From Rhea pennata (Eukaryota > Chordata > Aves > Rheiformes > Rheidae): a DNA stretch of 64,000 nucleotides. A model generated the notes under the pieces. The model had not been told where the DNA came from. It did no database searches and saw nothing but the letters and a program-made list of their open reading frames with translations. Position 1 is the stretch's first letter; each line of letters opens with the position of its first letter. Shown here one piece after another: positions 13,346 to 27,000 of the stretch. Location: positions 444,001-508,000 of the forward strand of contig NC_084682.1 in the NCBI RefSeq assembly GCF_028389875.1. Reading direction: 5' to 3'. A program made the position numbers and the translations under genes.

Positions 13346-14224
13346 TTCTGGTTTGGGCTTGCTCAGTTTTCTGTCTCTTTTATTAATTCTGGAATGAGCA
13401 AAGCATGGCAAAAGCTTGTCGGGGACTCCTAATGTTTCTTCCAAGAGGAGACTCCACACTGATTTATTCTTTTAATGATAGCTGTGACAGAAACATTTTA
13501 CCACCTATTTTTGTTGCTGTTATTGTGCTTATAATTAATACAACTTATTCTGTAAAATATCAGAGTTATTTAGTAAACATGTCTGTAGAGATTTGTCCTG
13601 AATAACAGTGCTTTATCAGAGATAATCCTTAGCTACTCAGCTCAAACAACGTTTCAGAGCTGGAAATCTCTCACAGAGAAACCAATTGTGAATATTAAAA
13701 GGGATTTGGAGGAGGAGGGAAGAAATACGTTTTCATATATTCCACTGAGTTAAAGATTTAACCTAGCAACATAATTGAATCCTTACACTGGCTCACAACC
13801 TCATTTTGTTTTGTATTAAAAGACTCTTAGCTGTATTTTAATTGTGTACATAATATTATTGATATTTAGCAATTGTTTGTCACCTTCACCTCAATCAGCA
13901 TTGCAAAACACAGCTTGAATTAACTTGGAAGTAATTTCCTGGCTAATATTTCTTCTCATCTCCTGAGAGAAGCTGGTATAATAGCTAGTAAATCATGGAT
14001 CAAACAGCCATAGTTCTGCTCGCTCTCCAGGCTCTGTGTCCTCTCTGGTTGAAGAGAAAGTAACTTTGTCTTCCAGAATGAGGGCATCGGTTCTGAATTT
14101 TCCAAGCTAAGGCAGCTCTTTGCAGTAATTCAGGAATGATGTGGAATGTGGCTAGTAATTGAGCATGAGAAAAACGTGGAAAGCAGCAAGGTGCTGACCC
14201 AGCTTGGGGAAGACTTGCTCGCAC
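13346..14224. other. Intergenic, AT-rich, no gene recognised
   Basis: Few CpG. A short AT-rich stretch at about 13470-13560 contains TGATAGCTGTGACAG and ATAATTAATAC, which could be regulatory, but nothing firm can be said. Confidence 0.5.
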
Positions 14225-14360
14225 CCATGTGTTCGTGCACCCTTCCGGCCGCTCCGCTGGCGTGGAGCGTCGCTGCAGACGGAGCGCCTGGCCAACCCTG
14301 GCCGTGCTGTCGCCGCCGCTCCCTGCTGTGGGCAGGAGCTGATGGGAGAGGTGCGGTTTG
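14225..14360. other. CpG-rich islet
   Basis: A moderately CpG-dense stretch within ordinary DNA; no coding signature. Confidence 0.45.
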
Positions 14361-17300
14361 CAGCAGATAACCTGTCGCTCTCGTGTCAGGTGTGGAGGTA
14401 TCTGCTGCTTGTCCCTGGAGTTTGCCAGGCCAGTCCCTCTGTTTAAGCCAGCGGGTACCTGGGTTGTTCTTCCCTGCGGGGTAAGGCCTGGCTGTGCTCG
14501 GGGTCGATGGGGAGGAGTCAGGGACCAGCGTGCAGCAGTTTGGCACCTACAAGAAGATGTGGCACCCAGTAAAGACTATCAGGCAACTCTGGACTCAGAC
14601 AGCATTTGCCTTAGCTGTTATTTAGCCTCACCATGGGCTGATTTGAGCTTTGGGTCATGTAATGCCTGCATCTTCTATGATTTTTCTCACTCTGACTCTC
14701 TTATCTATCTATAACACTAAAGAGAAGCTCTGCTCCTGCATACGAGGTTTCCTGTTGATGTCTTGAGGATGAAGTGTTCCCCTTACCATGCAGAAGTCTT
14801 GGTCACCTCCCTGTTTTCCCTGGAACATATAAGCACAGCTGAGAAGAGTGGAGGAATTCAGATGCGCTCCTCCACTCTGCTTAGTGTGGATGAGAAGGGA
14901 AAATCTCCTTCAAGGATTTTTGAATCCGCCTTCATTCTCTACCTGCATTTGGGAACCTACCACCAAGCCAAGCTTTTCTCTCAGCCCCTCCTTTGACTTA
15001 AGTGCTGAGGAAAGACCAAAAGTGCCAGCCTGCAAGCAAGCTCCATAGCTCTGACTCCCGTTGTCCTCCCATTAAAACCTACTATCCTTTATTAAGATTC
15101 CTGAGATCATGTTGTTGGCCTATAGCTCAGAGAAAAGCTATTCTGTAAGTAAAGCATCTAGTGCTCTGTCCCTTCTACTCTTTTCTCTTTCTGAACTAGC
15201 AAGAAACCTTGTGAGCAGCTTTGAACACAGATGTTGGTAACACTGTTGAAAAACACTCTGTAGTCTTGCCCATAACGTATTTGTAATAAGTGTTATCTTC
15301 ATCTTGAATCAAACACGCTCCCTCACTCCTGCTAAATGATCCTATCTAGCACTGCAGGGGCAGGCGTTAAAGCCGACAGCTCTTGCTTTTTCTTAGCTGA
15401 TGTTTCTGCCTCACAGTAGTTACACATAGCGATTTCTGTAAATAATACAATAATAGTGTTGTCTGCTGGAATTTCTCACTTACCATTGATTTAATTGCTT
15501 GGTTGGGGGTATGTTAATTGCTTATTGACACTGCTCAGCTCATGCTGGGGTTAGACAGATCTTCAGACTGAGCTGTTTGCAGGCCGAAGTCTCTGATGGG
15601 TTTGTGCTCTGCAGGTTCTGGAAAGGTTTGAGTTGTTGCTGCCCAGCACCACGGCATGGCTGTGACCTCCCACTGCTTGGGGTCTGCACTGCTGACAGCC
15701 ATGCACATGGTGGTTCTACGTAATCACCCTAACACTGTCTATGTTTTCTGGGTCCAGTTCATGTGTTAGGTCCATGAAATCTGCATGCCCACCACGATGC
15801 CTGCTCAGCACAGATGCTGCCTCTGATGCATCCCCATTCCACAGGCTGGGGAAGCCAGGAGACTCTGCTGGTTTTGCTTTAGACACACAGCAGCCAGGCA
15901 GCCCTACTTGTCTCCCTAAGGCATGTTTTTGGGCATTTGTTACTCTAGATGCAGTCTGTCGTGCCAAGTTGCAGTTACGGTTACTAGGTATAGAGAGTAC
16001 CCAATGGAGATGTTTCAAGGTTGGCCTTTGTCTAGTCTTCAAAGACTTTGTCTATTGCATTGGCTGAGGGTGTCATATCCATGCCATGAATGTTGCCTGT
16101 AGACCATAACTAAAAAGACATCTATGAGGGCTTTTACTTTTCTCCTAATTATCAGCCAATAACTAGAATTTTACCAGCATTCAGAGATGAGTGCTGCAGG
16201 GCCATCTGAAGCCCATTTTCTGATATGAAAGGCATGTTTTCTTCAGTGAGCTTTGAATCAAGATCTAATAGCTTCAAATTTAGTCAGAAGTGGAAAAGAA
16301 GGCCACTTGGAGAGGTGAAGCAGGTCTATGTATTATAATATCTTCATGCTATATATATAAAATCCGCTCTGCTGTTCTAATTTAAGTGTGCACAGCATGA
16401 TAACATAGAGCCCATGCCTGGCCATCTCCTGATTATGCTTCAGCAGGGAAGTTTTAATTTAACCTTTTGCTATTCTGGATGTCTCAGAAGGACTGTTTCT
16501 GCTGGATACCGTAATAGTTTTCATACCACTAAATTCTCCTAACAAGTTTGCACTTTAATAAGGAGCTAGGAGCTTCGATCCCTCCTGATTTTTAATATAG
16601 CATATCACTGCAAGTCAATAACCTGTCAAGTGCTACTCAGTGTATTCAACTAAAACAACTGCTTTTTAGGCACTGCTGAAATATAACTCAGGGAAGTGTA
16701 TGGAAAGATTTAAGTGTAATCCTGCACAGTGGGGCAATTGGCTTTCAAAACTGCAGTGTGTGGAAGGGGTGTGGATGCTGCGTGCCAGCATTTGGGTTTA
16801 TTGCATCAGGGTTGTGGGTAGGAGTGTTGGTCACGGCAGCCCCCGTTAGCTCTGGATCGCATGCTTTGAGTGAACTGTAATCAGATTTGATCTTGCCTTC
16901 TTACGGCAATCTATCCTAGCATTAGTGGTGCAAAAAGAAGAGGGGAAATAACAGCTGGGAAAAGAGCTGGCAGTTCAGAATACCTACCAGCCCAAGAGGA
17001 GACATTTTCCAGCAAAAGGAAATCAAATTAATTTTGAAATTCACCCTTGTCAAAATAACTGAGCACTCACTCCAGAACATAATTTAATTGAGATAAATAT
17101 AACTGAATAAGGAGTCTTTCTATTAGGTAATATTTGTCTTGTACTATTCCTGCCCACCAATCTCAGTGTCTTGCAAATATGGGGAGCTATAATGGAAGGG
17201 AGATTTTCTGTGTAGGAAAGCAAAGGGACTGCACAAATCGCACCCTGCAAAGCTGGTGATAGTGCCAAGTCTCCTGCTTTCTGGACTGGTGCCATCTCCT

Positions 17301-20300
17301 CTGGGCAGCGCTGTTTGATGCATTGCTTTGTACATGCTTTCTTCAGGAAACAATCTCTCGTCTTCTCTAAGTGTGAACTCCATCTGGAAAGAAAAAGCAA
17401 CCATGTTAAGCACATAATGTCAAGGTTTATGAAAGAATAAGGACAGTGTGGTGTTTAATTGACATTACAGGATAACAACATCTTTTTTCTCGTCCTCTTC
17501 AAGTGTTTTTCAATTCACTAAGAATAATAATTCCATAGAGCAAATATTCCTGCCCCACAGAAACAGGACCTTCTGCCTTGGGCTGGGTGTCTCTCACATA
17601 TGCAACTGGTTTGCATTTTAACTGTTCTTTGCCACCTTATAACTATTTGGGGGGGGGGGCTGAAATTAAAACTTCTCTGAAATCAGAATATGACTGCTGA
17701 AGGGCTGGTTCTGGCTGAGAATACTGAAACAAGAGTCCCTTGATATTTCTAATGTGTAGCAATATGATATCCAGGGATATGTCATCAAATGGTGGAAACC
17801 CCAGAGGGTACCCCAAGAAAGATAGTGCTTTCACCAGCCATGTAAATAGTGCATGTTTTGTTCCTCTCACACATCCCCAGGACCAACTCAGTTTCAGTCC
17901 CGTGAAACTGCAGTTGCCACCAACGAGCATTTTGTTGTGGCGGGGTCTTTCAGGACCAGCCTGCACCAAGCTCTTGTAGCAGTGTAATTTTTTTTAGCTA
18001 GGGAGTTGGGTTTTTCTTTTTTTACAAAAAACTCAACTAACGTAGCAGTCCCATCTCTTACATGAGTGCCATAAAACCTGTTTCTAGGTGCTGTGAACCA
18101 TTCAGTTTTCTTCCTTTATCTGGAAGAAAAGCTGTGAGAAGGTATGAGCAACTTCTACCCTGGTGTAACTGCCTCTGCTTTGGGAAGATCCTACCTCTCT
18201 GACTGTGCCATGAAGGAGGCGCAATTCCTGCATGTTGACAGACCACAGGTGGAATTTGCCCCCTACAGTCAGGGGAATATGATCTTTGGGTCCTTTGTTT
18301 TCCCATTTTTTCTTTTTTTTCCTTTTTTCTTTTTTAATCTATTGCTGCAAAAACATGGCTTTTGACATCAGCCCTTAGATAGTGACCCAGAGGAAAAAAC
18401 GCGCAAGGCTTCTCCTTTCTCCCAGCTTCCACCAGCAGAGTGACATGCAGACGCAGCCAGCCTGATGGAAACCTGGGGCAATGTCAGCTTGTAAACCCAT
18501 TCAACCATGAGCAACCCCAAAGGGCCAACAGCAAGGAAAATAATCTAATCTTCAAGTTCATATTAAGACAACACAGCCCTGAATATTCTGAAACAAAGCA
18601 AAAATAAATAAATTAATTAAAAAAAATAAACAAAGAGGCAGCACTGCTGTCCTGCCTTTACATATGCATCATTGTAGGAAGAAATGTCATGAGCTGTCTA
18701 ATAGGCTTTTTTAAGCTTATTCTCCACTTTACAGGTATTTGGGGTTTTTTTGCTGCTGATTAAACATTTTGCAGGAAGACGTATCACAGATAGGATTTTA
18801 GCACTGGTATCCATGGAAACAATAGAATGTTTCCAGCTAACATACATATTAATTTTTTCAGGCTGTTATTAGAACTCTGCTGTTCCTGCCAAAGGGGTTT
18901 AAAGAAGCATTAAGAAAGCAAAATATTGTAGCAAAAGATGTGAAACAGAATCGCTATTATGGGGATTATGAGGGCAGGATTTTTTTCAGATATTTTTTCA
19001 GACTAACGTAAGACCACTAGCATCAGCCACATCCTTTAATCTCAAAAGAAGTAAGTCATTGGTATCAAAAGTTGACAGTGAGTTAAGTCACATCTATCAA
19101 AAGACCTTTTTATATTATAAGAAAGGCAATCAACATTAGAGGAAGTCAGTGAGGTGAATCAGAAAAAAAATCTCATGTTTGGTTCATACTTACTCATCAT
19201 TTTCATCCCCACTGTATCAACTTTGGGGTTTTACTGTTAAAAAAAGAAACACTAAAAAATGTTCTAAAAGCTTGCATTTTAGTTTCTAGTCCCCTCTGCT
19301 CCTCAGTCAGCCTTTCCAATAAATCACCCTAAATTGTCCTTAGGCTCAGATGGTTGGTCTTCCTATCCGTTTTCTCCGCCTTAGGAAAGACCATTGTGTG
19401 AGGTCCAGAGAACAAGACCTTCCATTTTTCCGGTGGTGGGTTCTGTGTGAAATCTGTCTTAATGTAGTTGCAGGCCTTAATTTTTCAGTGAGCTCCAGAA
19501 ATCATGACTGTTCATCTGCCGTGGGTTTTTTTTCAGCCTATGTTATGGAACATTCAATCTCTGACCCTCTGAAAGTCAGATTGCCATGTCCCTGGATGTA
19601 CAGTGTCACCCTTGGATTTAAAGCTTGAACTAAGATTATTTGGAAATGCCCAAAACCTACTCAGCATCTCCAAAATTTGGCATCATCTACAGTCAGCATG
19701 GCAGATAGAAAATATTGGCCATCATTGTACTGTAAATATGAAATTTAGGTCATTAAATGATATTTAAAAAACTGTATGCCAAATTATTCAATCTTTTCCT
19801 GTGGCTGTAGGTTTGAGAACAAGGATAAGAGCTGTGCTGTGGAGTACGAGACTATTGTTTTCCAATAAACAATAAAGGAAATCTGATAAGTAGGTGCCAA
19901 AACTTAGATTTTTTTTCTTTTGCAGCATTATACATACTTCTGTTACCTTTCCAGCCTTTAACAGTTCAACTCTTCCTAAAGACATCACATAGAAAGATGA
20001 CACTGAAAATGGTATTTGCCTCAGACCTGACTTGATAAAATGCAAAAAAAAAAAAAAAAAAAAAAAAAAAAGCCTTTTTACAATCAACTTTCAGATATCT
20101 AAGAGATGTGTTTCTGGAACAAGCAGATATTTCAGGGCTGGCTTGCTTTGATACCTACTGAGAAATAAGATCTCATGTCATGCTGAATGACAAAACTGCT
20201 TGGGTTTTTTGTTTGTTTGTCTTTTTGTTTTTTGTTTTTTTTTTAAAAAAATCTCTTAATTACCAGTTTGGTCTATTGGGCTGAGTTAGTGAGTTACCCA

Positions 20301-21530
20301 TTTTCTTCTGGTTACTTATCCAGTATATAGGATTAGCGTGTTTGCATGCCTCTCTGCTTACGTGTATAGTATTTTAGCTCTGACACATTTATGATAACAG
20401 GTATTTTATCTTTATGGTAATAGGTATTCTTTGAGCAGGCTGTTACCTCTGTGAACCAAAAGTGGTGACTGATGACACTGTTATTCTGCTCTCCTTATGC
20501 AGTAGTGGTGTAGTCTCAGGTGACTATTATATTCCAAAGACAATTGATATATACCAAAGACCAAAGAAAAGCCACCATTCTGTTCTTTGTTTTCTCTAAC
20601 TTGGTCTGCATCCTTTGGCCAGTTTTGCTGATGATTATAACAGATTTAAAACCTCAGAGTGGAGCAGGAGGAACATGCTCATGTGTTGGTTGAGCTTATG
20701 AGAGCTGATAGCAATCCTCTCGTAAAAAAGAGAGATATCACAATTTACAAAAGAAAAAGGACCTTGATTACTGTTTCAGCTATTTTGAATCCTGGAATGA
20801 CACTAACCGGCAAGGGCTTTAAACAGTATGTTCAGAGAAAACTCATGGAGACCTCATAAAAGTTAGATCTCAGTCAGGATGGTAATAGGAGAACAATGTC
20901 ACATTGCCAGTGACAGCAACCAGTTCTTTTACTTTATCAGAAAATAGGAAGGAGCCTGAAACTGCAGTGACAGGATTATGGAACAGTTGTAACATCATGA
21001 TCATTACTTATTCCTTTAGCATTCATTATTGTTAGATGAATCATAATGAACTCATCTGGTATTAATATAAATGTAAAATGCAAATCCATGCAAATTCCAG
21101 TGTAACTCAACGTCACTTAATGTACCGTTAAACTTCTTCATGAGCTTCCCCTGAACTGAGGTCTGTCTTTGGAACAGCCCAGCTATTACTGAAGAATAAA
21201 GGAGTGATAATTTGGCTTTGGGGCACCTTATGGGACTAACAGAAGGTAGCAGTTAGTCATTGTGAGTGACTATTAAAAAGAGAGACTTCCTAATTCAGAA
21301 ATTAAAGCTGAGCAATGTGAGGAGACTGTGTAATTCCAGCATCAATTAAAGGCCATTTATTTTCTTTTACAGTTCAGTAATTGTGTCAGATCAGGGATGT
21401 TTTAACTGAAAGTCTATTTTATTCTTTTTCCCCCTTCTTCAAGCTACTGATGCCACTTTCAGAAGCAACTGTTTTTAGGAAAAGGAGGCAGAAAGGCACT
21501 CTTTCATCTCTGCTACCTTGCTTTCCAAAA
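14361..21530. other. Intergenic, AT-rich, no gene recognised
   Basis: A long stretch without CpG islets. It holds a G11 run (17649-17659), a pyrimidine tract near 18305-18340, an AAAT-rich stretch near 18600-18632 and an A28 run (20044-20071). The open frames at 15716-16067 on both strands show no recognisable domain. Confidence 0.55.
20044..20071 (+). repeat. A28 mononucleotide tract
   Basis: Twenty-eight consecutive A follow GATAAAATGC. Two AATAAA hexamers lie about 170 bases upstream (near 19863), but no retrocopy body is recognised. Confidence 0.9.
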
Positions 21531-21534
21531 CCCA

Positions 21535-21630
21535 TCTGTCCATCGGCAGCCGAAGGTCGGCCCCGCGCTGCTCGGCTCCGGGCGCAGCCGGCAGCGCAGG
21601 GCCGGCGAAGCCGTGAGGTCCGATGAAGGT
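21535..21630. other. CpG-rich islet
   Basis: A short CpG-dense stretch (CGGCCCCGCGCTGCTCGG near 21558) between AT-rich flanks. Confidence 0.5.
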
Positions 21631-21979
21631 TGAGAAACGGACAGCTGAAGGGAGAAAATTTCTCGTGCCTCTGTTTAAACTGCCTGGTGTTCCCAAAGAT
21701 AGTGAATTAGCATTTTATCTATTTTCCAGATATCTTGCTTTAACAACCCCTTTTGCAAGGTTTTGCAAAGCATCCTCTGCTGTGCTTCCCCTGAGAAACA
21801 GGGTCAGAGCTGGCTTTTCTGCATTTATTTCTGGGAATATCTGCAAATAATCCTGATTTGTGTTTCTTAGTATTTCATCCACACTCAGAGGCATTTTCCC
21901 TGGTTGAGACCTCAGGCAGCTGTCCTGCTTTAGACAAAATTCTCACTTTAAAAAAGCCACCCCAAGAGTGTCCTGTGCC

Positions 21980-22400
21980 AAAACCCCGCACCGAGAGAGG
22001 CGCGCGGGGAGGGTTTGCTCCTTCCCCTTCGCAGCTGTCCTCGGGATGTTTAAAAGAAGGTGGGTGTGTGGCTTTCACTGCGCGGCGGGACGCAGACAAA
22101 TTCAGGCTGTTCTTAGCAGCTACCTTAAATTCAAAGGAAACCAAAAATGCTTTGAAAGATGTTTTGTCCTTAATTGGAAAAGGAGCTACTTGTAAATTTG
22201 TGGGACTGCTTTTGAGGTGGAGATCACTGTCCCACCCCCGGGGTAAAGGTGCACCGAGACCTGGCTCCGCACGGTGCTCCTCGGGGGCTGGAGCCGCTGC
22301 TCGTGCTTTCCTCTCGGGCCTCGGGGGCTGCCCCAGCCTGCCCACCCCTCCGGCAGGCACAGCCCCGTGTGCGCTGCGAGCCCTCGGAGGGACCTGCCAT
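21980..22400. other. Paired CpG-rich islets
   Basis: Two GC-rich parts (about 21980-22095 and 22230-22400) flank an AT-richer middle. No exon is recognised. Confidence 0.5.
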
Positions 22401-22409
22401 CTGCTTACA

Positions 22410-22620
22410 GGTCTGTAATTAATTATTCACTGTCTTTCCACTTAAAAGCGGTGCAGAACAAAGGCATATACTAATTCCTTTTAGGAGGTAATGTCTCGAA
22501 AATCAAAACACAACTTGCAGCACACGAGACACCTGCATGATTATCATAATTAAATTAATTACAAGTATTTGCTTACTCTCGAAAGATGAAGAGCGTTAAA
22601 TACTAGATGTCTCTTTCTTT
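22410..22620. promoter_or_regulatory. Candidate conserved element, AT-rich, next to CpG islets
   Basis: Contains GTAATTAATTATTC (near 22416), CATGATTATCATAATTAAATT (near 22536) and TTAATTACAAG, with no tandem pattern. An octamer ATGCAAAT lies further on at 22871-22878. Enhancer character is inferred from texture only. Confidence 0.27.
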
Positions 22621-23019
22621 AGCAAAACATCACTAGCCACATTAAAGGAAGGCATTTTGGAAGGAGATCTGTTCTGATTTGAGCACCAGCCTTCATATGA
22701 GTGTGCTGAATTCAGCCCCTGCAACCTCCTCTGCGCTGGTTGCAATTAATGCACGAGAATGGCCGAGAGCTTGACGCGCTTGGCGCCTGTGCCGGGGCTG
22801 CAGAAGACTTCCACCGCCACCACAGCAGAACAGCAACTACTACGGCAAATGACTGCGAGCCCTGCTCAGCATGCAAATATAATTTTCTATGCACTAGCGA
22901 GCAAAAACTACAGCCTTGGAATTTATAAGTGATGACTTCAAAAGGGGAATATGATTTTTTTTTTCCTCGGAAAAAGCAGTGACCCCTTGCAGGGTCAGGG
23001 CCGTACCACAGAAGGGCAC

Positions 23020-23410
23020 TGCTCGGCTTCTCGCCGCCCCAGCAGGACGCGCGCTCCTGCCTCTGCGGCGCTGCCCGAGGGGAAGTGCTCCCGCTTGGTC
23101 GTGCTAGCGTGGTGCCAAGGTTGCTGAATGGGAAATAAAACTATTTCTTCCTTTTGACGCTCTGGTTATAATCCCACGTCTTTGATTTAATGGCAGTTAC
23201 TTGTCTTGCATTCCCGCACTGTCTCAAGACGAGCAAAGCGCGTCAAGGGTGCGTTAAAGGAAGGAGCAGAGGCAGAGGAGCACCGGCGAGCAGCAGCCCG
23301 CGCTTCCGACGGGCCGCCGTGCCGGGGCGGCCGCCGTGCCGCGGCCCCGGAGCTGCTCTCCCGGCGCGGACCGCAGTGGCCAAGGGGCTGGAACCTCCTA
23401 CGGCTCCGTT
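23020..23410. other. Paired CpG-rich islets
   Basis: CpG-dense parts at about 23020-23115 and 23225-23410, including GCCGTGCCGGGGCGGCCGCC near 23313. No exon is recognised. Confidence 0.55.
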
Positions 23411-24549
23411 TCCAGCGGCAGCAGCTTTGCTCAGCCCTGCAATGGATCTGGAGAGAGGAGGATCTGTTTTAGCTGGTGTCAGTGGTATTGATCTCGCCAA
23501 GCAGAAATTAATGGAAGTGTTTCTCCTCTTTATTGCTTCAGGACTTGCTGTCTAGAAGAAAAAAGAATTTGTCTGTTTGTGATTCTCCTTGCAGTTACTT
23601 CTTACAACAATACATACCCGTTTTTTTTCCATCCTCCTTTCTCTGCATTTTTTTAATGTACATGTTTAAAACATTGGCCCACTGTAGGCTTTGGAAAGGA
23701 ATGTTTAATACTTAATATTGGGCAAGACAATTTCCGATAATTATCTGCCCCGAGGCATGCAGTAAATGAAAAAGGTTTAAATTATCCTGCCCACCAAGAG
23801 AGGGCAAGCATTTGCAGTAGTAGGTAATGCAGGCAGAATATTGCTGTCGTTGTCTTGATATGGCTGTTGCTTGGTCTGGCCTCTTCCAGATTGGAGATAT
23901 AAATATATATGTAGCTTTTTGTTCCACATGGCAGGTTATGAAACTTCTAAGATTTTGGTGATTGTTTTCTAAAGGGAGTGTAACTTTTTATGTTTATGTG
24001 CTAGCTCTACAAATGCATAGTAAACATCTGGGAATATGTAGAGTGAGCAGCTTTCACATCAACCCTGATCCGGTATACTCAGCAGTTTTCTTGGCCTTAT
24101 TCTATTTCCATCTTTTGTTTAAAGGTTCTTCCCTGGTAACTGAATATGCAAAATTTCAGCCTCGCAGGCAGCCAAGGATCGATGAGGGCTGACACTGTGC
24201 AGTGCAAATCTATGGGCTAATGGCTCCAACTTTACTGAGCCAATTTAACACCCAGTGACAAGGGGCCCCGCTGTCGCCTCGCTGGCACCCTGTGAGTAAA
24301 TCCATCCCTGCGCCCAGCAGTGCGTGCTCGGCATCGACGGCAGCCGTTAGGATTGTTGGTGTGCCAGTCTGGAGCAGCTTGCTGAATCGTGGCCTCGTCA
24401 AGAGAGATTTCTAATTAAATCAAGGGTTTGGGGAAGAAAGGGATTAAAGCAGAGGAGCATTGGATACAGTTCTCCAGTTTTGGGTCACCTTAATCAAACC
24501 GACACAAAGAAAGTCTGTTTAATCCAGCAGTTCACAATAATTCTTCGTT
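23411..24549. other. Intergenic, no gene recognised
   Basis: Mostly AT-rich with a mildly GC-richer patch near 24260-24400. No repeat or exon is recognised. Confidence 0.5.
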
Positions 24550-24699
24550 TGCTCCAAACCCTGAGCGCCTTCCCAGCGCCAGGCCAAGCTCCCCAGCGGG
24601 AGACCACAGTGGCCAGGAACAAGAAGCCAAAGGGCTCTCAAATCCCCCTCAGCTTGGCGAGGCCTTCGGTGGACGTACAGTCTTACAAGTGAAGAACGT

Positions 24700-24890
24700 C
24701 CTGCTTGGGAGCACCCGAGAGGTGTGCAGGCCGTGGTGGGCCCACGGCTCGCCGGGCCTTCGCTCCGCCGCGGCTGGGAGCCGGCTGCGCTGGCTGCTCC
24801 GGGGCCAGGCCCCGGGGCATCGTCCGCTTGTTCCAGCGCGCAGCGTTAGCGCCAAACCTCCGCTCCCAGCGCCGGGGAATGAGGCCTCGA
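24700..24890. other. CpG-rich islet
   Basis: Dense CpG (CTCGCCGGGCCTTCGCTCCG near 24748). Open frames on both strands lack domains. Confidence 0.55.
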
Positions 24891-26634
24891 GTCCGTGTCC
24901 CTTCATGGCCTGCAGCTCGAGGGCTCCGGTCTTGCAGGGCTTTAGAAGCCCGTAGGTTAATGCGCGGTTCCTGCCATGTTAAGCTGGGCGGGTAGTGCCA
25001 GCAGAGTGTACACACTTTGGCAAACTTCTTCCCCTGCATCCATCTGTTTTTCTGAGAAAACATTAAGTGGAGCTGAAACGTAGTATTTTGGTCTGAGTTA
25101 TGAGTTTGTTCTCTTTTCCATAGCCTGCAAACATATCACAGCTGAAGTCCTACCTTTTTAAATCCACCTGGCACGGTGCACACTGTGAAACTCTGGAAAT
25201 GACCCTTTATTAATAGTGTAAATTTTCTAATGCCCCGTGGGGTATACTTCCTTCCAATATTTTTTCCTGACTACCTCCTCCATGTCTCAGCCTCTGAACC
25301 GGGAGGGTAGTGAGGCAACAGCCACCCTGTGATGCTGTCTAATTTTTCAGCTATAGAGTTAGCTCCTTCTCTTGGCACAAAACTCATGCACTTACCTGTG
25401 CAGTACAACAAGCATTATGGAGCTTTGATTTAGAGAGAACACGGATGATTTAGCATGTTCTGGGCAACAACCAAGAGACTTATTTAGACTGGCTAAGTAC
25501 AGTCATATATTTATAGTCATATTCAGTGAAGATTTGGTTCTTCTCCATTTTTTGCAGGCCTCCCTCCAGCCACCAAGTCAAAACTGATGCCTCAGGGTGC
25601 TCATGCATGTGAACATATGATTTTTTCCAACTCAATAGGATCTTTCATTACACACTAATATTTTCCCATGTGCATTAGACCCTCTATTCCATGAGTTACT
25701 AAAGCATATGTGTAACTCAGTACATGAGAAATACTTATGGACTGAGCTTTAGGGGTGATGCTAGTCAGCACAGAGTGTAAGCAGAAGGGAAGCAAGGCAG
25801 GTACGTATAAGGAAGAACAAATTGCTTGGGAAGTGAAGTTCCTGCCAAGCTCATGTTGGACTAACAACGACATCTGTTCTCTTTACTAACTTTAATTCAG
25901 TTCTCTTTCTGCCGCTCTGCCTGCCACGTTATTTAATTAACGTTAAAGAAACATGCATGACATTGTGCATGTGCTTAATTACTTACTGGAGTGAGGTGTC
26001 TCTCAACATATCACTGATACATTAATATCCAATTAGAAACATGAACTTGCTACAATTTCCTTATGAACCTGTTTTTTCTCTAATGAATAAATGCACGCAA
26101 GAGAGATGGAAAGCATGACACATTTTCCAAGGCAAAAGTCTATTTAAAATAGATAGGTTCTATTCTTCAGGCTTGCAGAGCCTGAGGAGCGAGCACGCTC
26201 AGCGGATGGACGGATAGGAGGAGAGAGGATGGTCTTTCTCCGTCAGTGTGCAGATAGAGCATGCTGGCAAACTGGGAAAAGCTCACAGGGTTGATTTTCT
26301 TTCCTTCCCCAAAATGTATGCTGTTTTTCTTTTGTCCCAAATTTTCTGGAAATATTGCTCAAGTCTTGCATGCCCATGTTCTGTGTGTGTATGCACTGCT
26401 TCGATTTTTCAGGAGTGGTGATTAATTTTGCCTCACACACAGAATACTCTTCATCACGTTTGTAAAGGGCGAAGGAAAGCAAACCCTGTTTTCTGCTGAC
26501 CGTTCACAGTAAGGGTCATCAACGCTCAGTTCAAGTTTTGAAAACCTTGCATATTGTGACTATTTTTCCTCTCTAAAGATTTCCTGAATTTCTTTGCAAC
26601 TTTCTTTGCAACCTTCCTCCTCTCTTTGTCCGTG
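24891..26634. other. Intergenic, AT-rich, no gene recognised
   Basis: Includes a block at about 25920-26060 with ATTTAATTAACG, CATGCATGACATTGTGCATG and CTTAATTACTTA, which has the texture of a conserved regulatory block. The rest is featureless to me. Confidence 0.45.
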
Positions 26635-27000
26635 GGCTTGCAGGAGCCGGACAGGAGCTCTTCCCCGCCGTGGTGCGAAATGAGGCGCCGCACCTTCTCC
26701 CAGCGCAGCTGGTGCGCAGCAGCCCCGCCGTGCACGCGCGCTTCTCCCCAGCGGCTCCCGGGCGCACCCAGAGAGCCGCCGGGTGCCCCGGCGCCGAGCT
26801 GCTCTGGCACGCAGCCTGGCGCAGTGCGTTCCACACGCGCTGCCCTCGATGCCGGTGGCTCCGAGAAGTGCCCGCGGCGTGCAGCGAGGAGCGCTGCCGG
26901 TGAGAGCTACGAGCACCGCGGGCGTTACCGGGGCTCCGTCCCCGCGGCGCCGCGGGCTGCTAGTGCGCGTTGGAGCCCTGCATCCGCGCGTTCGCTGCAG
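26635..27000. other. CpG-rich islet, one of the longer ones
   Basis: About 360 bases of dense CpG. Open frames up to 150 codons occur on both strands, which is expected where stop codons are depleted by composition. No protein family is recognised. Confidence 0.6.

Noticed and set aside
15716..16067. Overlapping 108-codon frames on both strands
   Set aside because: No family resemblance or splice context. I considered a retroelement fragment but saw no pol or gag motif.
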